From: Thioflexithrix psekupsensis
GTDB lineage: Bacteria > Pseudomonadota > Gammaproteobacteria > Beggiatoales > Beggiatoaceae
Assembly (NCBI RefSeq): GCF_002149925.1
Contig: NZ_MSLT01000023.1
Coordinates: forward strand, 833,817-897,816
DNA length: 64,000 nucleotides
Reading direction: 5' to 3'
The position numbers and the translations under genes are program-made. This document shows positions 46,779 to 55,947 of this stretch, in pieces (the stretch's first letter is position 1; every line of letters begins with the position of its first letter). Below the pieces are notes generated by a model. It was not told the origin of the DNA. It saw nothing but the letters and a program-made list of their open reading frames with translations, and searched no databases.

Positions 46779-48116
46779 ATGCGACGGTTTTTATTTCATA
46801 ATTTTAGATTAATTTTTGCCATCGATATTTGGGTGCGCCAACGTTTTACTTTAGCGGGAAAATTAGTATTAGGGGGATTGGTGGCGGCGAGTGTTTTTGG
46901 CGTGGATACGCGACAAACATTTGCTTATCAATTATTTTCCTTATTACTGGCTTTATTATTACTGGCCATATTGGGCAGTTGGTTTTCCCGATTAAAACTC
47001 ACCGCACAACGAGAATTACCACGTTTTTTAACCGTCGGTGAACCATTTGATTATCGGGTATTATTAACCAATCACACTTCATCTTTACAACAAGGTTTGC
47101 TGTTATCCGAGCAAATTAAACAAAACCCGCCCACTTTCGCCCAATTTAGCCAAATTCGGGAAAAAAATCAATGGCGACAAAATTGGTTTGATAATTATGT
47201 GGGTTATCCGCGTTGGTTATGGTTAATTTCCTTAAATCGTGGGGCTAACGTTGAACCCAAATTATTGCCTCCATTACCGCCTAAAGGGACTTTAGCGGTG
47301 AGTTTGCGCATTCTTCCATTACGACGTGGTTTTATTCATTTTGATCGGCTGAAATTAGCGCGTACTGATCCTTTGGGTTTATTTAATGCTTTGCATTTTT
47401 TCTCACTGCCAGAGCGGTTGTTAGTTTTGCCTTATCGTTATCCGATTCCTCCCTTAAATTTCTCAGGCTCGCGTAAGTATCAAAAAGGGGGTGTTAATTT
47501 GGCCATGTCCGTAGGAGATGCGGAGGAATTTATGTCATTACGCGAATATCGTCCCGGTGATCCTTTACGTCATATTCATTGGCGCAGTTTTGCCCGTTTG
47601 GGTAAGCCTGTGGTTAAAGAATATCAAGATGAATTTTTTGTGCGCCATGCGCTTATTTTAGATACTTTTAATGATTATTATTATGAGCCAAGATTTGAGC
47701 AAGCGGTATCGATTGCAGCTTCTTTTGCTTGCGCGCCGAGAAGCCATGAGATTTTATTAGATTTAATGTTTGTGGGTTCGGAGGCGCATTGTTTTACTTC
47801 GGGACGCGGTCTGGCCCCTGTGTCTAAGTTATTGGAAATATTGGCTTGTGTCGAAATGTCCAAAGAACCCAATTTAGAACATCTTTATCCGTTATTAAAT
47901 CAACATTTGCACTCGTTGAGTGCTTGTATTTGTGTATTGTTGAATTGGGATGAACAACGGCGTTCTTTTATTCAATGGTTGCGTGCTAAAAATATTCAAT
48001 TTTTAGCGGTAATTTTAAGTCAAGACCCAGAAAGTGATGCCGATGCGCAATCCGTTGGGGTTAAAGTATTGAATAGTGAACAATTGGCTTCTGAATTAGC
48101 GGCTTTAACGGTATGA
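46779..48116 (+). CDS. DUF58 domain protein
   Basis: About 445 residues: two N-terminal membrane helices, a beta-rich region, then the DUF58 signature (EEFMSLREYRPGDPLRHIHWRSFARLGKPVVKEYQDE) and a von Willebrand-like fold at the end. DUF58 proteins accompany MoxR ATPases and transglutaminase-like membrane proteins; the MoxR ATPase is missing here. The stop overlaps the next start (ATGA). The ATG at 46779 follows GGA at a reasonable distance; ATG at 46770 is an alternative. Confidence 0.88.
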   Translation: MRRFLFHNFRLIFAIDIWVRQRFTLAGKLVLGGLVAASVFGVDTRQTFAYQLFSLLLALLLLAILGSWFSRLKLTAQRELPRFLTVGEPFDYRVLLTNHTSSLQQGLLLSEQIKQNPPTFAQFSQIREKNQWRQNWFDNYVGYPRWLWLISLNRGANVEPKLLPPLPPKGTLAVSLRILPLRRGFIHFDRLKLARTDPLGLFNALHFFSLPERLLVLPYRYPIPPLNFSGSRKYQKGGVNLAMSVGDAEEFMSLREYRPGDPLRHIHWRSFARLGKPVVKEYQDEFFVRHALILDTFNDYYYEPRFEQAVSIAASFACAPRSHEILLDLMFVGSEAHCFTSGRGLAPVSKLLEILACVEMSKEPNLEHLYPLLNQHLHSLSACICVLLNWDEQRRSFIQWLRAKNIQFLAVILSQDPESDADAQSVGVKVLNSEQLASELAALTV

Positions 48117-50170
48117 ATCAAACTATTTTAATTGCACCACCTTTGGGATTATTAGGAGCAACTTTACTCTTTTGGGGATGGCAAACGGATTTATTGCCTT
48201 ATGCGATTATTATGGCTATTCTGATTGAATTGCCGCGTTGGACTGAATGGCGTTGGGATTTGTCGGATAAAGATTTTAACCGTTTGATGGATTTAACGTC
48301 ATTATTATGGCTAGGCACAACGATTTATTTATTTAATCGGAATTCTATTCAAGGTTTATTTATCTTGTTGAGTTGGATGCCGATTATCTTTTTTATTTTG
48401 ATGATAACGCAACTTTATAGCCAACAAGGTTCAATTCGGTTAAGCAGTATTTTTTTATCTTTGCGTCATTATCAATCCGATAGCAGCGGGATAGAAAAAA
48501 ATGAGCCGAATAATCCCGCCATTAAGCGCATTCATTTGGGTTATCCTTATTTTGTTTTATGCTTGTTGGCGGCCAGTGCGGGGCAAACGAATTATTTTTT
48601 TCTCGGTATTTTTTTATTAACAGCTTGGGCATTGTGGACTATTCGCCCGCGTCATTATCGTTTGGCCACTTGGTTATTAGTGTTAATTTTAGGTTTTACT
48701 TTTGGTTATTTAGGGCATGTGGGTTTATATCGTTTGCAAAATCAAATTGAAACGATGATTATTAATTGGTTTCAAGATTTATTATGGCGTTCGCGTGATC
48801 CTTATCGACAAAATACGGCAATTGGAGATATTGGGGAATTAAAACAGTCGGATAGAATTTTATTACGGGTTTATCAAGATCAACCCGGTCTTTTACGTGA
48901 AGCGACTTATAACAGTTATTATCGCGGCAGTTGGCAGGCACAAACGGCGAATTTTAAAGATTTAGTGCCTGTTTCTCAACAAGATTCTCGCTGGTTATTA
49001 ACGCAAGTCAATCATGCTTCTTTAAATGCCTATCATCGCTATACAAAACGAGCGGATATTTCCATGTATTTACCACGTGGTACAGGAATGTTGGCTTTAC
49101 CTTTGGGCAGTTTTATGTTGGATAATTTGTTATTGCCTGATTTAATGATTAATGATTTTGGGGCGGTAAAAGTGGCGCGTGGTCCTGGTTTAATTCATTA
49201 CCAAGCCCATTATCACACGCATCAAAATTTGATCGACAGTTCACCCTCGGCGGAAGATTTTAAAGTGCCTGAAGATGAACAAGCTGTTTTTAATGAATTG
49301 GTGGCGCAATTGGCATTAAAAGAAAAATCGCCCGAAGAGATTATTAAAACGATTAATGCTTATTTTTCTAATCATTTTTATTATTCCTTATTACTTAGCG
49401 CGCCCACTTATAGCGCAAATATGACTCCGTTGCGTAATTTTTTGTTTCATAAAAAAGCGGGGCATTGTGAATATTTTGCTACGGCTACGGTGTTATTATT
49501 GCGGGCAGCGGGGTTGCCGGCGCGTTATGCCACGGGCTTTGCGGTGGAGGAATATAGCGAGTTAGAAAAGGCGTATTTAGTGCGTAAACGTCATGCTCAT
49601 GCGTGGGGTTTGGTGTATGTTGATGGGCATTGGCAGGAAATTGATACCACGCCGGCGGTGTGGTTGGAAAAAGAAGCCGAGCGGGCGGCGTGGTGGCAGC
49701 CACTTTATGATGTTTGGTCGTGGTTATATCATCGTTTTTCGTTATGGCGATGGGATGATTCTAAAAAAGTCAGTGACTTATTATTGTGGCTATTAATTCC
49801 CTTAATTATCGCTTTAATGTGGCGGTTATTTATTAAGGAAAGAATTAAACAAAAACGGCTGAAGAAATCCACCATTAAAGTCAATTATTCGCATCAAGGG
49901 ATTGATTCGGCTTTTTTTAAAATTGTGCATTATTTGCAGGATTTGGGTTATATTCGACAAGCGGGAGAAACTTTACCGCAATGGTTGCAACGTTTACAAC
50001 AAACGGATTTAAAATTGCCACCGATTCAACCTTTATTAGAATTACATCAGCGTTATCGTTTTGATCCTGATTCTTTGAGTTTTCATGAACAACAACAATT
50101 AAGCCAAGCCGTCACACTATGGTTGACGCAATTACAACAATTACAGCACACCAGAATGTCTGAGAAATAA
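48113..50170 (+). CDS. TgpA-type membrane protein with transglutaminase-like domain
   Basis: 685 residues: about six N-terminal membrane helices (DUF3488), a periplasmic transglutaminase-like domain (catalytic Cys in KKAGHCEYFATATVLLLRAAGLPARYATGF, His in RHAHAWGLVY, Asp in WQEIDTTPA), a further membrane helix (LLLWLLIPLIIALMWRLF) and a DUF4129-like tail. It resembles TgpA of Pseudomonas, a periplasmic transglutaminase. Operon with the DUF58 gene. Confidence 0.9.
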   Translation: MNQTILIAPPLGLLGATLLFWGWQTDLLPYAIIMAILIELPRWTEWRWDLSDKDFNRLMDLTSLLWLGTTIYLFNRNSIQGLFILLSWMPIIFFILMITQLYSQQGSIRLSSIFLSLRHYQSDSSGIEKNEPNNPAIKRIHLGYPYFVLCLLAASAGQTNYFFLGIFLLTAWALWTIRPRHYRLATWLLVLILGFTFGYLGHVGLYRLQNQIETMIINWFQDLLWRSRDPYRQNTAIGDIGELKQSDRILLRVYQDQPGLLREATYNSYYRGSWQAQTANFKDLVPVSQQDSRWLLTQVNHASLNAYHRYTKRADISMYLPRGTGMLALPLGSFMLDNLLLPDLMINDFGAVKVARGPGLIHYQAHYHTHQNLIDSSPSAEDFKVPEDEQAVFNELVAQLALKEKSPEEIIKTINAYFSNHFYYSLLLSAPTYSANMTPLRNFLFHKKAGHCEYFATATVLLLRAAGLPARYATGFAVEEYSELEKAYLVRKRHAHAWGLVYVDGHWQEIDTTPAVWLEKEAERAAWWQPLYDVWSWLYHRFSLWRWDDSKKVSDLLLWLLIPLIIALMWRLFIKERIKQKRLKKSTIKVNYSHQGIDSAFFKIVHYLQDLGYIRQAGETLPQWLQRLQQTDLKLPPIQPLLELHQRYRFDPDSLSFHEQQQLSQAVTLWLTQLQQLQHTRMSEK

Positions 50171-50194
50171 TCCGAGAAATAAAAAGGAGTTATT

Positions 50195-51490
50195 GTGTTA
50201 TCTCTTCCCCCCAATCATCAGCAACGGCAACGATTAAATGATGAAGTTCATGCACGTCCTTATCAGTCCATTGCTTCGCCTTCGCGGGCTTCTTATTTGG
50301 CTTTATTTGCCGATTCATATCGGGAACGTGAATATGAATTATTGGTGCAATTATGCGAGCATTATCAACAACCCTTACCCCCTAAAGACACCATTCATTG
50401 GGTGGCGAATTTAGGCGCGTTTCGCTTAAAATGGGAGCGACATTCAGAATTTACTTCTTATATGTTTATTCAGCAGGAAAATATTGAAGGACATCCTTTT
50501 GCGCATTCTGTGTTGGAACAGGTGCCGACAGAATGGTTGCAACAATTGCCCGGACAAGTGATGGTGGCTGCGCATTTGGTTTGTTTAAATTATTCTGTGG
50601 ATATTCAACAGGTTTCAGCGTGGTTTGACGATTATTACTTGATTGGTGCGGATATTGGGGATGGTGCGGCCAGTGCTTTTACGGATTTTCATTTGCATGG
50701 GGATGGCTGTAGTCGTTTTCTGGTTATTGACCGCGGTTTAACCAGTCGGCAATCCGGACGCATGATGCAGCGATTATTTGAAATTGAAATTTATCGCATG
50801 ATGGCTTTATTAGCGTTACCGATTGCGCGCCAATTAAGCCCGACTTTAAATAAATCTGATGAACAATTACGCCAATTAACGCAAGCGGTGGCTGAGAAAA
50901 CGCAAGGCGATGAATTATTATTAGAACAATTAACGCAATTAGCCGCTCGCATTGAAGATTCTTTATCAAAAAGTACTTATCGTTTTACTGCCAGTCGGGC
51001 TTATTACGCGCTGGTAAATCGGCGTATTGAAGAATTGCGCGAAACGCGAATTCAAGGGATGCAGACTTTCCGCGAGTTTGTGGATCGGCGTTTGGCCCCC
51101 GCGATGGACACTTGCGAATCGGCGGCGCACCGTCAAGAATTGTTGTCAAAACGGGTTAATCGCACCAGTCAATTGTTGGGAACGCGGGTGGATATTCAAC
51201 GACAACGCGATAATCAAGCCTTACTGGCTTCGATGGATAAACGGGCGCAATTACAATTGCGTTTACAAGAAACGGTGGAAGGCTTGTCTGTGGTGGCGAT
51301 CACTTATTACAGTGTGAGTTTAATTGGTTACATCGCTAAAAGTCTGAAAACTTTAGGCTGGGCAATTGATCCCAATCTGGCGGTGGGGGTTGCGATTCCT
51401 GTGGTGGCATTGTTGGCCGCGCTGGGCGTACGTCACATTCGCGCTGCGGTGACAGGAAAACATCATGAACATCAAGGACTTGATTTGTAG
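50195..51490 (+). CDS. DUF3422 family protein
   Basis: 431 residues matching the DUF3422 family: LNDEVHARPYQSIASPSRASYLAL near the start, HSEFTSYMFI, RMMQRLFEIEIYRMMALLALP, and two C-terminal membrane helices (VVAITYYSVSLIGYI, AVGVAIPVVALLAAL). Function unknown; CorA-like topology with a large cytoplasmic part has been noted for such proteins. GTG start with GGAG upstream, 24 bases after the TgpA-like gene. Confidence 0.85.
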   Translation: MLSLPPNHQQRQRLNDEVHARPYQSIASPSRASYLALFADSYREREYELLVQLCEHYQQPLPPKDTIHWVANLGAFRLKWERHSEFTSYMFIQQENIEGHPFAHSVLEQVPTEWLQQLPGQVMVAAHLVCLNYSVDIQQVSAWFDDYYLIGADIGDGAASAFTDFHLHGDGCSRFLVIDRGLTSRQSGRMMQRLFEIEIYRMMALLALPIARQLSPTLNKSDEQLRQLTQAVAEKTQGDELLLEQLTQLAARIEDSLSKSTYRFTASRAYYALVNRRIEELRETRIQGMQTFREFVDRRLAPAMDTCESAAHRQELLSKRVNRTSQLLGTRVDIQRQRDNQALLASMDKRAQLQLRLQETVEGLSVVAITYYSVSLIGYIAKSLKTLGWAIDPNLAVGVAIPVVALLAALGVRHIRAAVTGKHHEHQGLDL

Positions 51491-51534
51491 TTGAGTGCGA
51501 GGAAATCAGGGAAAAAGAGGAGGGGGAGAAGATG

Positions 51535-51625
51535 TGGTGGAGAGGGTGGGATTCGAACCCACGGAAGGGTACTAGCCTTCAACGGTTTTCAAGACCGCCG
51601 CTTTCAGCCGCTCAGCCACCTCTCC
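51535..51625 (-). tRNA. tRNA-Ser (anticodon TGA)
   Basis: The minus strand folds as a class II tRNA: acceptor GGAGAGG with CCTCTCC, anticodon loop CTTGAAA (TGA), long variable arm, T-arm GTGGG/CCCAC around TTCGAAT, and an encoded CCA end. The discriminator base reads A rather than the G usual for tRNA-Ser. Confidence 0.95.
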
Positions 51626-51723
51626 AAACCTAAGCGCACATTCTAGGGCAAATCACAGGCAAAAGCAAGTTTTTAATCCTCTTAAAATGAAAAATACAAT
51701 TTGTGTTTTGAAAAAAGTAGGGA

Positions 51724-52170
51724 TTAGTGGTGGCTATCTGTTTCCGTATGGGTCATTTTCTCCAATAAATACACCGCTAAACGCACAAAATCACTCTCCG
51801 TCAATATCCCACATAAATGCTCCCCATCAAAAACAGGTAAACATCCATGTCCTTGTGCTAATAGAAAATGTCCCGCTGTCAGTAAATTGGTGTCCAACTC
51901 CGCCACCACCACATTGGTTTTCATGACTTCGGATAACAGAATGGTTGACTCTATTTCCGCCCGCTCCACCGCATCAATATCAGACAATGTGGAAACCGAT
52001 AGCGCGAGAATATCGTGTTTGGTAATTAATCCTAAAAATTTATTGTGTATATCCACAATAGGGATGTGTCTAATTTGTTTTTCGACCATTAAACGACGTG
52101 CATCAAGGACTGTGTCGGTAGGACGCAAACTGTACACATTGTCACGCATCAATTCTTTAACAGTAATCAT
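51724..52170 (-). CDS. Tandem CBS-domain protein
   Basis: 148 residues made of two CBS domains: MRDNVYSLRPTDTVLDARRLMVEKQIRHIPIVD, then VMKTNVVVAELDTNLLTAGHFLLAQGHGCLPVFD with GILTESDFVRLAV. Such stand-alone Bateman modules bind adenine nucleotides and regulate partner proteins. No partner is adjacent. Confidence 0.9.
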   Translation of the reverse strand: MITVKELMRDNVYSLRPTDTVLDARRLMVEKQIRHIPIVDIHNKFLGLITKHDILALSVSTLSDIDAVERAEIESTILLSEVMKTNVVVAELDTNLLTAGHFLLAQGHGCLPVFDGEHLCGILTESDFVRLAVYLLEKMTHTETDSHH

Positions 52171-52379
52171 AATTCAATTCTCAGTTGTAGTAAGTTAAAG
52201 GCTTTGCAACAATCATAACATAAAGTTTTCTCGATCATCAGCCGTTTTCTGCTCATGACAAATTAAATTAATTCACGGCTAATCATCTTTTATAATCAAG
52301 ATATTATTCTTTTTATTCCAAAGTTAAAGAGGATGTTTTATACTGTTTTTTCTAAAACTAACCATTGGAGTGAGATAAG

Positions 52380-53054
52380 GTGTTATTAACGCAAGATGAA
52401 AAAAAACAAGCGGTTGCCAAAGCGGCTCTGGATTATGTTGAATCGGGTATGGTGGTGGGGGTAGGGACTGGAAGTACAGCGAATTATTTTGTGGATGCGC
52501 TTGCTGGTATTAAGCACCGCATTGATGGGGCTGTTGCCAGCTCGGTGGCAACGGCGAATCGGTTGAAAGAAAGAGGCATTGCCGTATTAGATATTCATGC
52601 GGTGGATGACATTGGTGTTTACGTTGATGGCGCGGATGAGGCTACGCGCCATTTGCATTTGATTAAGGGCGGTGGTGGCGCGTTGACTCGTGAAAAAATT
52701 GTCGCAGCGGTCAGTCGTCAATTTATTTGCGTCATTGATGACAGTAAATTGGTGGATGTTTTAGGACAATTTCCTTTACCCATTGAAGTGATTCCGATGG
52801 CGCGTAGTTATGTGGCGCGAGAGTTGGTGAAATTGGGTGGCAATCCATTTTGGCGAGAAGGTTTTGTAACAGATAATGGCAATATGATTTTAGATGTGCA
52901 TCATCTCAATATTCTCAATCCCTGCGAATTAGAAACGCAATTAAATCAAATCACCGGTGTGGTCACTAATGGTTTATTCGCTCATCGTCCTGCGGATGTG
53001 TTGTTAATGGGAACAGAAAATGGAGTGGAAAAATTAACTGTAAGTCGTAAATAA
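52380..53054 (+). CDS. rpiA: Ribose-5-phosphate isomerase A
   Basis: 224 residues, normal length, with [13 protein letters not shown], the [25 protein letters not shown] active-site region (Asp and Lys/Glu), and the C-terminal [17 protein letters not shown]. It interconverts ribose-5-phosphate and ribulose-5-phosphate in the pentose phosphate pathway. GTG start, with TTGGAG 8 bases upstream. Confidence 0.97.
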   Translation: MLLTQDEKKQAVAKAALDYVESGMVVGVGTGSTANYFVDALAGIKHRIDGAVASSVATANRLKERGIAVLDIHAVDDIGVYVDGADEATRHLHLIKGGGGALTREKIVAAVSRQFICVIDDSKLVDVLGQFPLPIEVIPMARSYVARELVKLGGNPFWREGFVTDNGNMILDVHHLNILNPCELETQLNQITGVVTNGLFAHRPADVLLMGTENGVEKLTVSRK

Positions 53055-53079
53055 AAATATTCAGCTCAGAATGTTTACT

Positions 53080-53198
53080 TTTCTACCGCCCCCTACTCCC
53101 TCCCGCTAGGAGGGAGAAAGAGATGGGGTTGTTTTGTTAAATTTTAATGAAAAACAAGCTCACGCCCTCTTAGCAGGAGGAGTGTGAGGCGGTAGAAA
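53080..53198. repeat. Nested inverted-repeat element between convergent genes
   Basis: TTTCTACCGCC (53080-53090) is matched by GGCGGTAGAAA (53188-53198) about 100 bases away. Just inside the left arm, CTCCCTCC and GGAGGGAG (53096-53116) form a perfect hairpin. It lies between rpiA and the MlaE-like gene and could be a small palindromic element or a bidirectional terminator. Confidence 0.6.
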
Positions 53199-53231
53199 TG
53201 CCGATATTCCAGATTATTTTCGTTTAGGCAC

Positions 53232-54380
53232 TTAAATCCCCACCCAGCCAAATAAAATAGCAAATACCGCATCGGAAACAATCACTAAAAAAATTGCTTG
53301 CACTACGCTTGTGGTGACTTTTTGTCCCACACTATCCGCGCTACCACTGGCTTGAAAACCGTGATAACAACCCACTAAAGCAATAATCACCGCAAATACG
53401 GGAGCTTTGCCCACTCCCACCAAATAAGTGGTGATTGTAACCGTTTGCTGTAACCGATCTAAAAATTCAGCAAATCCCACTTCCAACGTTAAAAACGCAA
53501 TCACCATGCCGCCCAAAATCCCCATGACATCAGCATACGCAGTGAGTAAAGGCAGCATCACCACCAACGCCATGACCTTGGGAAAAACCAATAATTCCAA
53601 AGGCGAAATACCAATAGTGCGCAACGCATCCACTTCCTCAGTCACCACCATCGTGCCAATTTGCGCCGTATAAGCAGAACCACTTCGCCCCGCAATAATG
53701 ATCGCCGTCAACAACGGAGCCAATTCCCGCAATAAAGTGATTCCCACCAAATCAGCCACTAAAATATTCGCGCCATACAATTTTAACTGTACCCCGCCTT
53801 GATAAGCGATCACCACCCCAATTAAAAATGACATTAATCCCACAATAGGCAAAGCCGTAACCCCAGAATGATACACATTGCTCATCACCTCGCGCCAACG
53901 AATTCGTGACGGTTGGATGAGAATGCGCAAGGCCACGGCCGTATTTTCGCCTAAAAAAGCGAGAAAACTCACCACTTCACGCCCCAAAGCCACTGTATGA
54001 TAACCCACATCAGTACACACCCCCGTAGAAACGGAAGAAACAACAGGCGCAATGTCATAATTCTTTAAATTATCCAATAAAGTCTGCTGTGCTGCGCTAA
54101 AACCCTGCCACTGCACTTGACGGCCTCGCGCCTCTAAATCCATACGGGTGCGGTGCAGCAGCCACGCTCCCGCGCTGTCCAAGCGAATAATGCCTGAACC
54201 ATCTACCGTAATTTTTTCTTGCGAAGCATGTTGACTGAAATGGCGCAGAATTTTTTCTAAAGGCGCAATCGTGTCCAAAGTCCACACGCCTTGACAAGTA
54301 CACTGGTCATCATTTTGCATGTGAAAGTTAGGCAAATCAGAGGGATGTGCTAAAGTGGACAGAGAATTTTTGTGACGCAT
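53232..54380 (-). CDS. MlaE-family ABC permease with N-terminal STAS domain
   Basis: 382 residues: an N-terminal STAS-like domain (about 25-115, RLDSAGAWLLHRTRMDLEARGR) and a five-helix MlaE permease (VYHSGVTALPIVGLMSFLIGVVIAYQGG, GRSGSAYTAQIGTMVVTEEVDALRTIGI). MlaE with MlaF, MlaB and MCE proteins moves lipids between the membranes. Here no ATPase or MCE gene is adjacent on either side, so partners must be elsewhere. Confidence 0.88.
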   Translation of the reverse strand: MRHKNSLSTLAHPSDLPNFHMQNDDQCTCQGVWTLDTIAPLEKILRHFSQHASQEKITVDGSGIIRLDSAGAWLLHRTRMDLEARGRQVQWQGFSAAQQTLLDNLKNYDIAPVVSSVSTGVCTDVGYHTVALGREVVSFLAFLGENTAVALRILIQPSRIRWREVMSNVYHSGVTALPIVGLMSFLIGVVIAYQGGVQLKLYGANILVADLVGITLLRELAPLLTAIIIAGRSGSAYTAQIGTMVVTEEVDALRTIGISPLELLVFPKVMALVVMLPLLTAYADVMGILGGMVIAFLTLEVGFAEFLDRLQQTVTITTYLVGVGKAPVFAVIIALVGCYHGFQASGSADSVGQKVTTSVVQAIFLVIVSDAVFAILFGWVGI

Positions 54381-54796
54381 TATCGTAAGAGAGAAAATAA
54401 GCTGTTTTTACAAAAGATGAAAATATTGCGAAAATAAACATTTTATTTTACAATAAGCAGTCGAAATGAGGTGTTGTCTGGAATGTGGTACAGATAACAG
54501 TTGACGCGCAAAACGGTATTTTACTAGGATAACCGTCGTTGCCACCAGAGGAATGTAGAAAATATCTAATCTATTCAACCCATTGACGCTTAATGTGTCG
54601 GGTGTCTTCTAAATTTCTCAACTTTTTTGCAAAAAATTAAAAACAGTGCTTGACAACTGCACGTGAATGGTTTAACTTTATCTCCATGATGTTGCATTGC
54701 ACAAAACGCAAACAAGCACAACAAAACCGAATTTTAAACGCTAGAGTGTATTTTTTTTCAGTCCGCATGACATGGGATTGAAACACTTAGTAAGAC
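54381..54796. other. Intergenic lead-in to the terminator array
   Basis: No gene seen. It holds the upstream region of the leftward permease gene, then a candidate rightward promoter (54650-54678) and an A/T-rich leader running into the first array unit. The string GGGATTGAAAC near 54774-54784 looks like a CRISPR repeat end but is present once only. Confidence 0.5.
54650..54678 (+). promoter_or_regulatory. Sigma-70-type promoter upstream of the array
   Basis: A perfect -35 TTGACA (54650-54655) is followed after exactly 17 bases by TAACTT (54673-54678), a weaker -10. It points into the repeat array, predicting transcription from about 54685. Confidence 0.5.
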
Positions 54797-54852
54797 AGTC
54801 TCCTCCATCCTCCTTTGGTGGTTTGGCGCGGTACAAAACGCCGCGCCTTTTT
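54685..54852 (+). ncRNA. Candidate small RNA, first unit of the array
   Basis: Predicted from the promoter at 54650-54678 to the first terminator at 54825-54852. The transcript would contain TCCTCCATCCTCCTTT, complementary to Shine-Dalgarno sequences, then a hairpin and U-tract. It contains no plausible protein frame. Expression is untested. Confidence 0.35.
54825..54852 (+). terminator. Intrinsic terminator, array unit 1
   Basis: GGCGCGG (54825-54831) pairs with CCGCGCC (54841-54847), followed by TTTTT. Confidence 0.85.
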
Positions 54853-55028
54853 AAGAACAAGCAGCAATGACCGTGTCGTTAAGGCCGTCTTTCAAAAAAA
54901 GACCTTAATGTTAAACGGTGATAAAGTCGGGCAGAACAGCTTATGTACGCGGAACGCTCCAGCGAGTAGCCAGTCAACGCCATGACGGAAAAAACGCAAC
55001 AGTCTCCTCCATCCTCCTTTGGTGGTTT

Positions 55029-55056
55029 GGCGCGGTACAAAACGCCGCGCCTTTTT
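55029..55056 (+). terminator. Intrinsic terminator, array unit 2
   Basis: Same stem as unit 1: GGCGCGG (55029-55035) with CCGCGCC (55045-55051), then TTTTT. Confidence 0.85.
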
Positions 55057-55210
55057 AAGAACAAGCAACAGCGACCGTACCATTTTTAATACTAAACGGT
55101 CACAAAGTCAGGCAAAAACAGCTTATGTACGCGGAACGCTCCAGCGAGTAGCCAGTCAACGCCGTGACGGAAAAAACGCAACAGTCTCCTCCATCCTCCT
55201 TTGGTGGTTT

Positions 55211-55238
55211 GGCGCGGTACAAAACGCCGCGCCTTTTT
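55211..55238 (+). terminator. Intrinsic terminator, array unit 3
   Basis: GGCGCGG (55211-55217) with CCGCGCC (55227-55233), then TTTTT. Confidence 0.85.
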
Positions 55239-55318
55239 CGGTTACGCTGTAATGGTCTGCGTCTTCTCAGCAAGCAGACGATTACAACGAGTCTCCTCCG
55301 CCTTCCTTTGGTGGTTTG

Positions 55319-55346
55319 GCGCGGTGTAAAGCACCGCGCTCTTTTT
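55319..55346 (+). terminator. Intrinsic terminator, array unit 4 (compensatory changes)
   Basis: GCGCGGTG (55319-55326) pairs with CACCGCGC (55332-55339), then TCTTTTT. The loop and inner stem differ from units 1-3 but pairing is kept, which supports selection on the structure. Confidence 0.8.
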
Positions 55347-55947
55347 GTCTTATAATGGCAATACTTAAACCACTTGAAACAACAGCAATTACGTCTCAAA
55401 CGCGATTCGTTTCGCGGGGCATTACACACGACTTATCCAGCAAGCGGTTTAGTCTTCATTATCGTGTGCAACTAAATCCTTGATTGTTAGAGAATCTTCC
55501 CTGATATTCTCCATCCATCCCTCCTAGTGATTTGGCGTGGCGTACGGCTCGTGTTTGGACAGAGCCTTCGCTGAACCTTTTGACCGCCTGCATAAATGAA
55601 AGACAAACTCCGTTTATAGCCGCAAGCGGTGGCTGATTATAACACGTAAAATAATCCACTGATAGTAACGATATTGCTTTTTTATTGTTTTTCGTTTTTT
55701 TTTCGTGCTTAACGGCTGTTGTCACAATGTGGTCATTTTCATTTGAATTTATACAATTTGTGTTTCTTTACATTCACCGCATTTCCCAATGATGACAAGA
55801 CAAAAAAAATGCAGAAACATAATACATTATTATGTCCCTGCACGATAAACTTCAGACTCTTCGCTTCAGCCAAAGAATAAGCGTCATTCTAAACCTAAGC
55901 CTTTTAAAAGCCAATACAAACATAAATTTTTTTGTATTTTATATTGT
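55347..55947. other. Intergenic region with a degraded array unit
   Basis: Contains a decayed copy of the array core near 55508-55550 (CCATCCATCCCTCCTAGTGATTTGG-like, without a good terminator). AT-rich sequence follows up to the RNB gene, with no supported gene. Confidence 0.5.

Larger units (their letters stand above)
54797..55346 (+). repeat. Tandem array of terminator-bearing units (four copies)
   Basis: The core AGTCTCCTCCATCCTCCTTT, then GGTGGTTTGGCGCGG and a terminator, occurs at about 54797, 55000, 55182 and, diverged, 55290. Between cores the first two intervals share about 100 bases, including CAGCGAGTAGCCAGTCAACG. Units are about 204, 182 and 107 bases apart. A more degraded fifth core lies near 55508-55550. 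The function is unknown; each core couples a C-rich anti-SD-like tract to an intrinsic terminator. Confidence 0.85.

Noticed and set aside
54755..54785. CRISPR repeat-like end GGGATTGAAAC after an AT-rich leader
   Set aside because: Only one copy is present and no spacer-repeat periodicity follows; the sequence downstream belongs to the terminator array.
54797..55346. Array units as protein-coding repeats on the minus strand (frames reading GVLYRAKPPKEDGG)
   Set aside because: The frames differ between units, cross perfect intrinsic terminators, and have no recognisable family or consistent start; RNA structure explains the conservation better.
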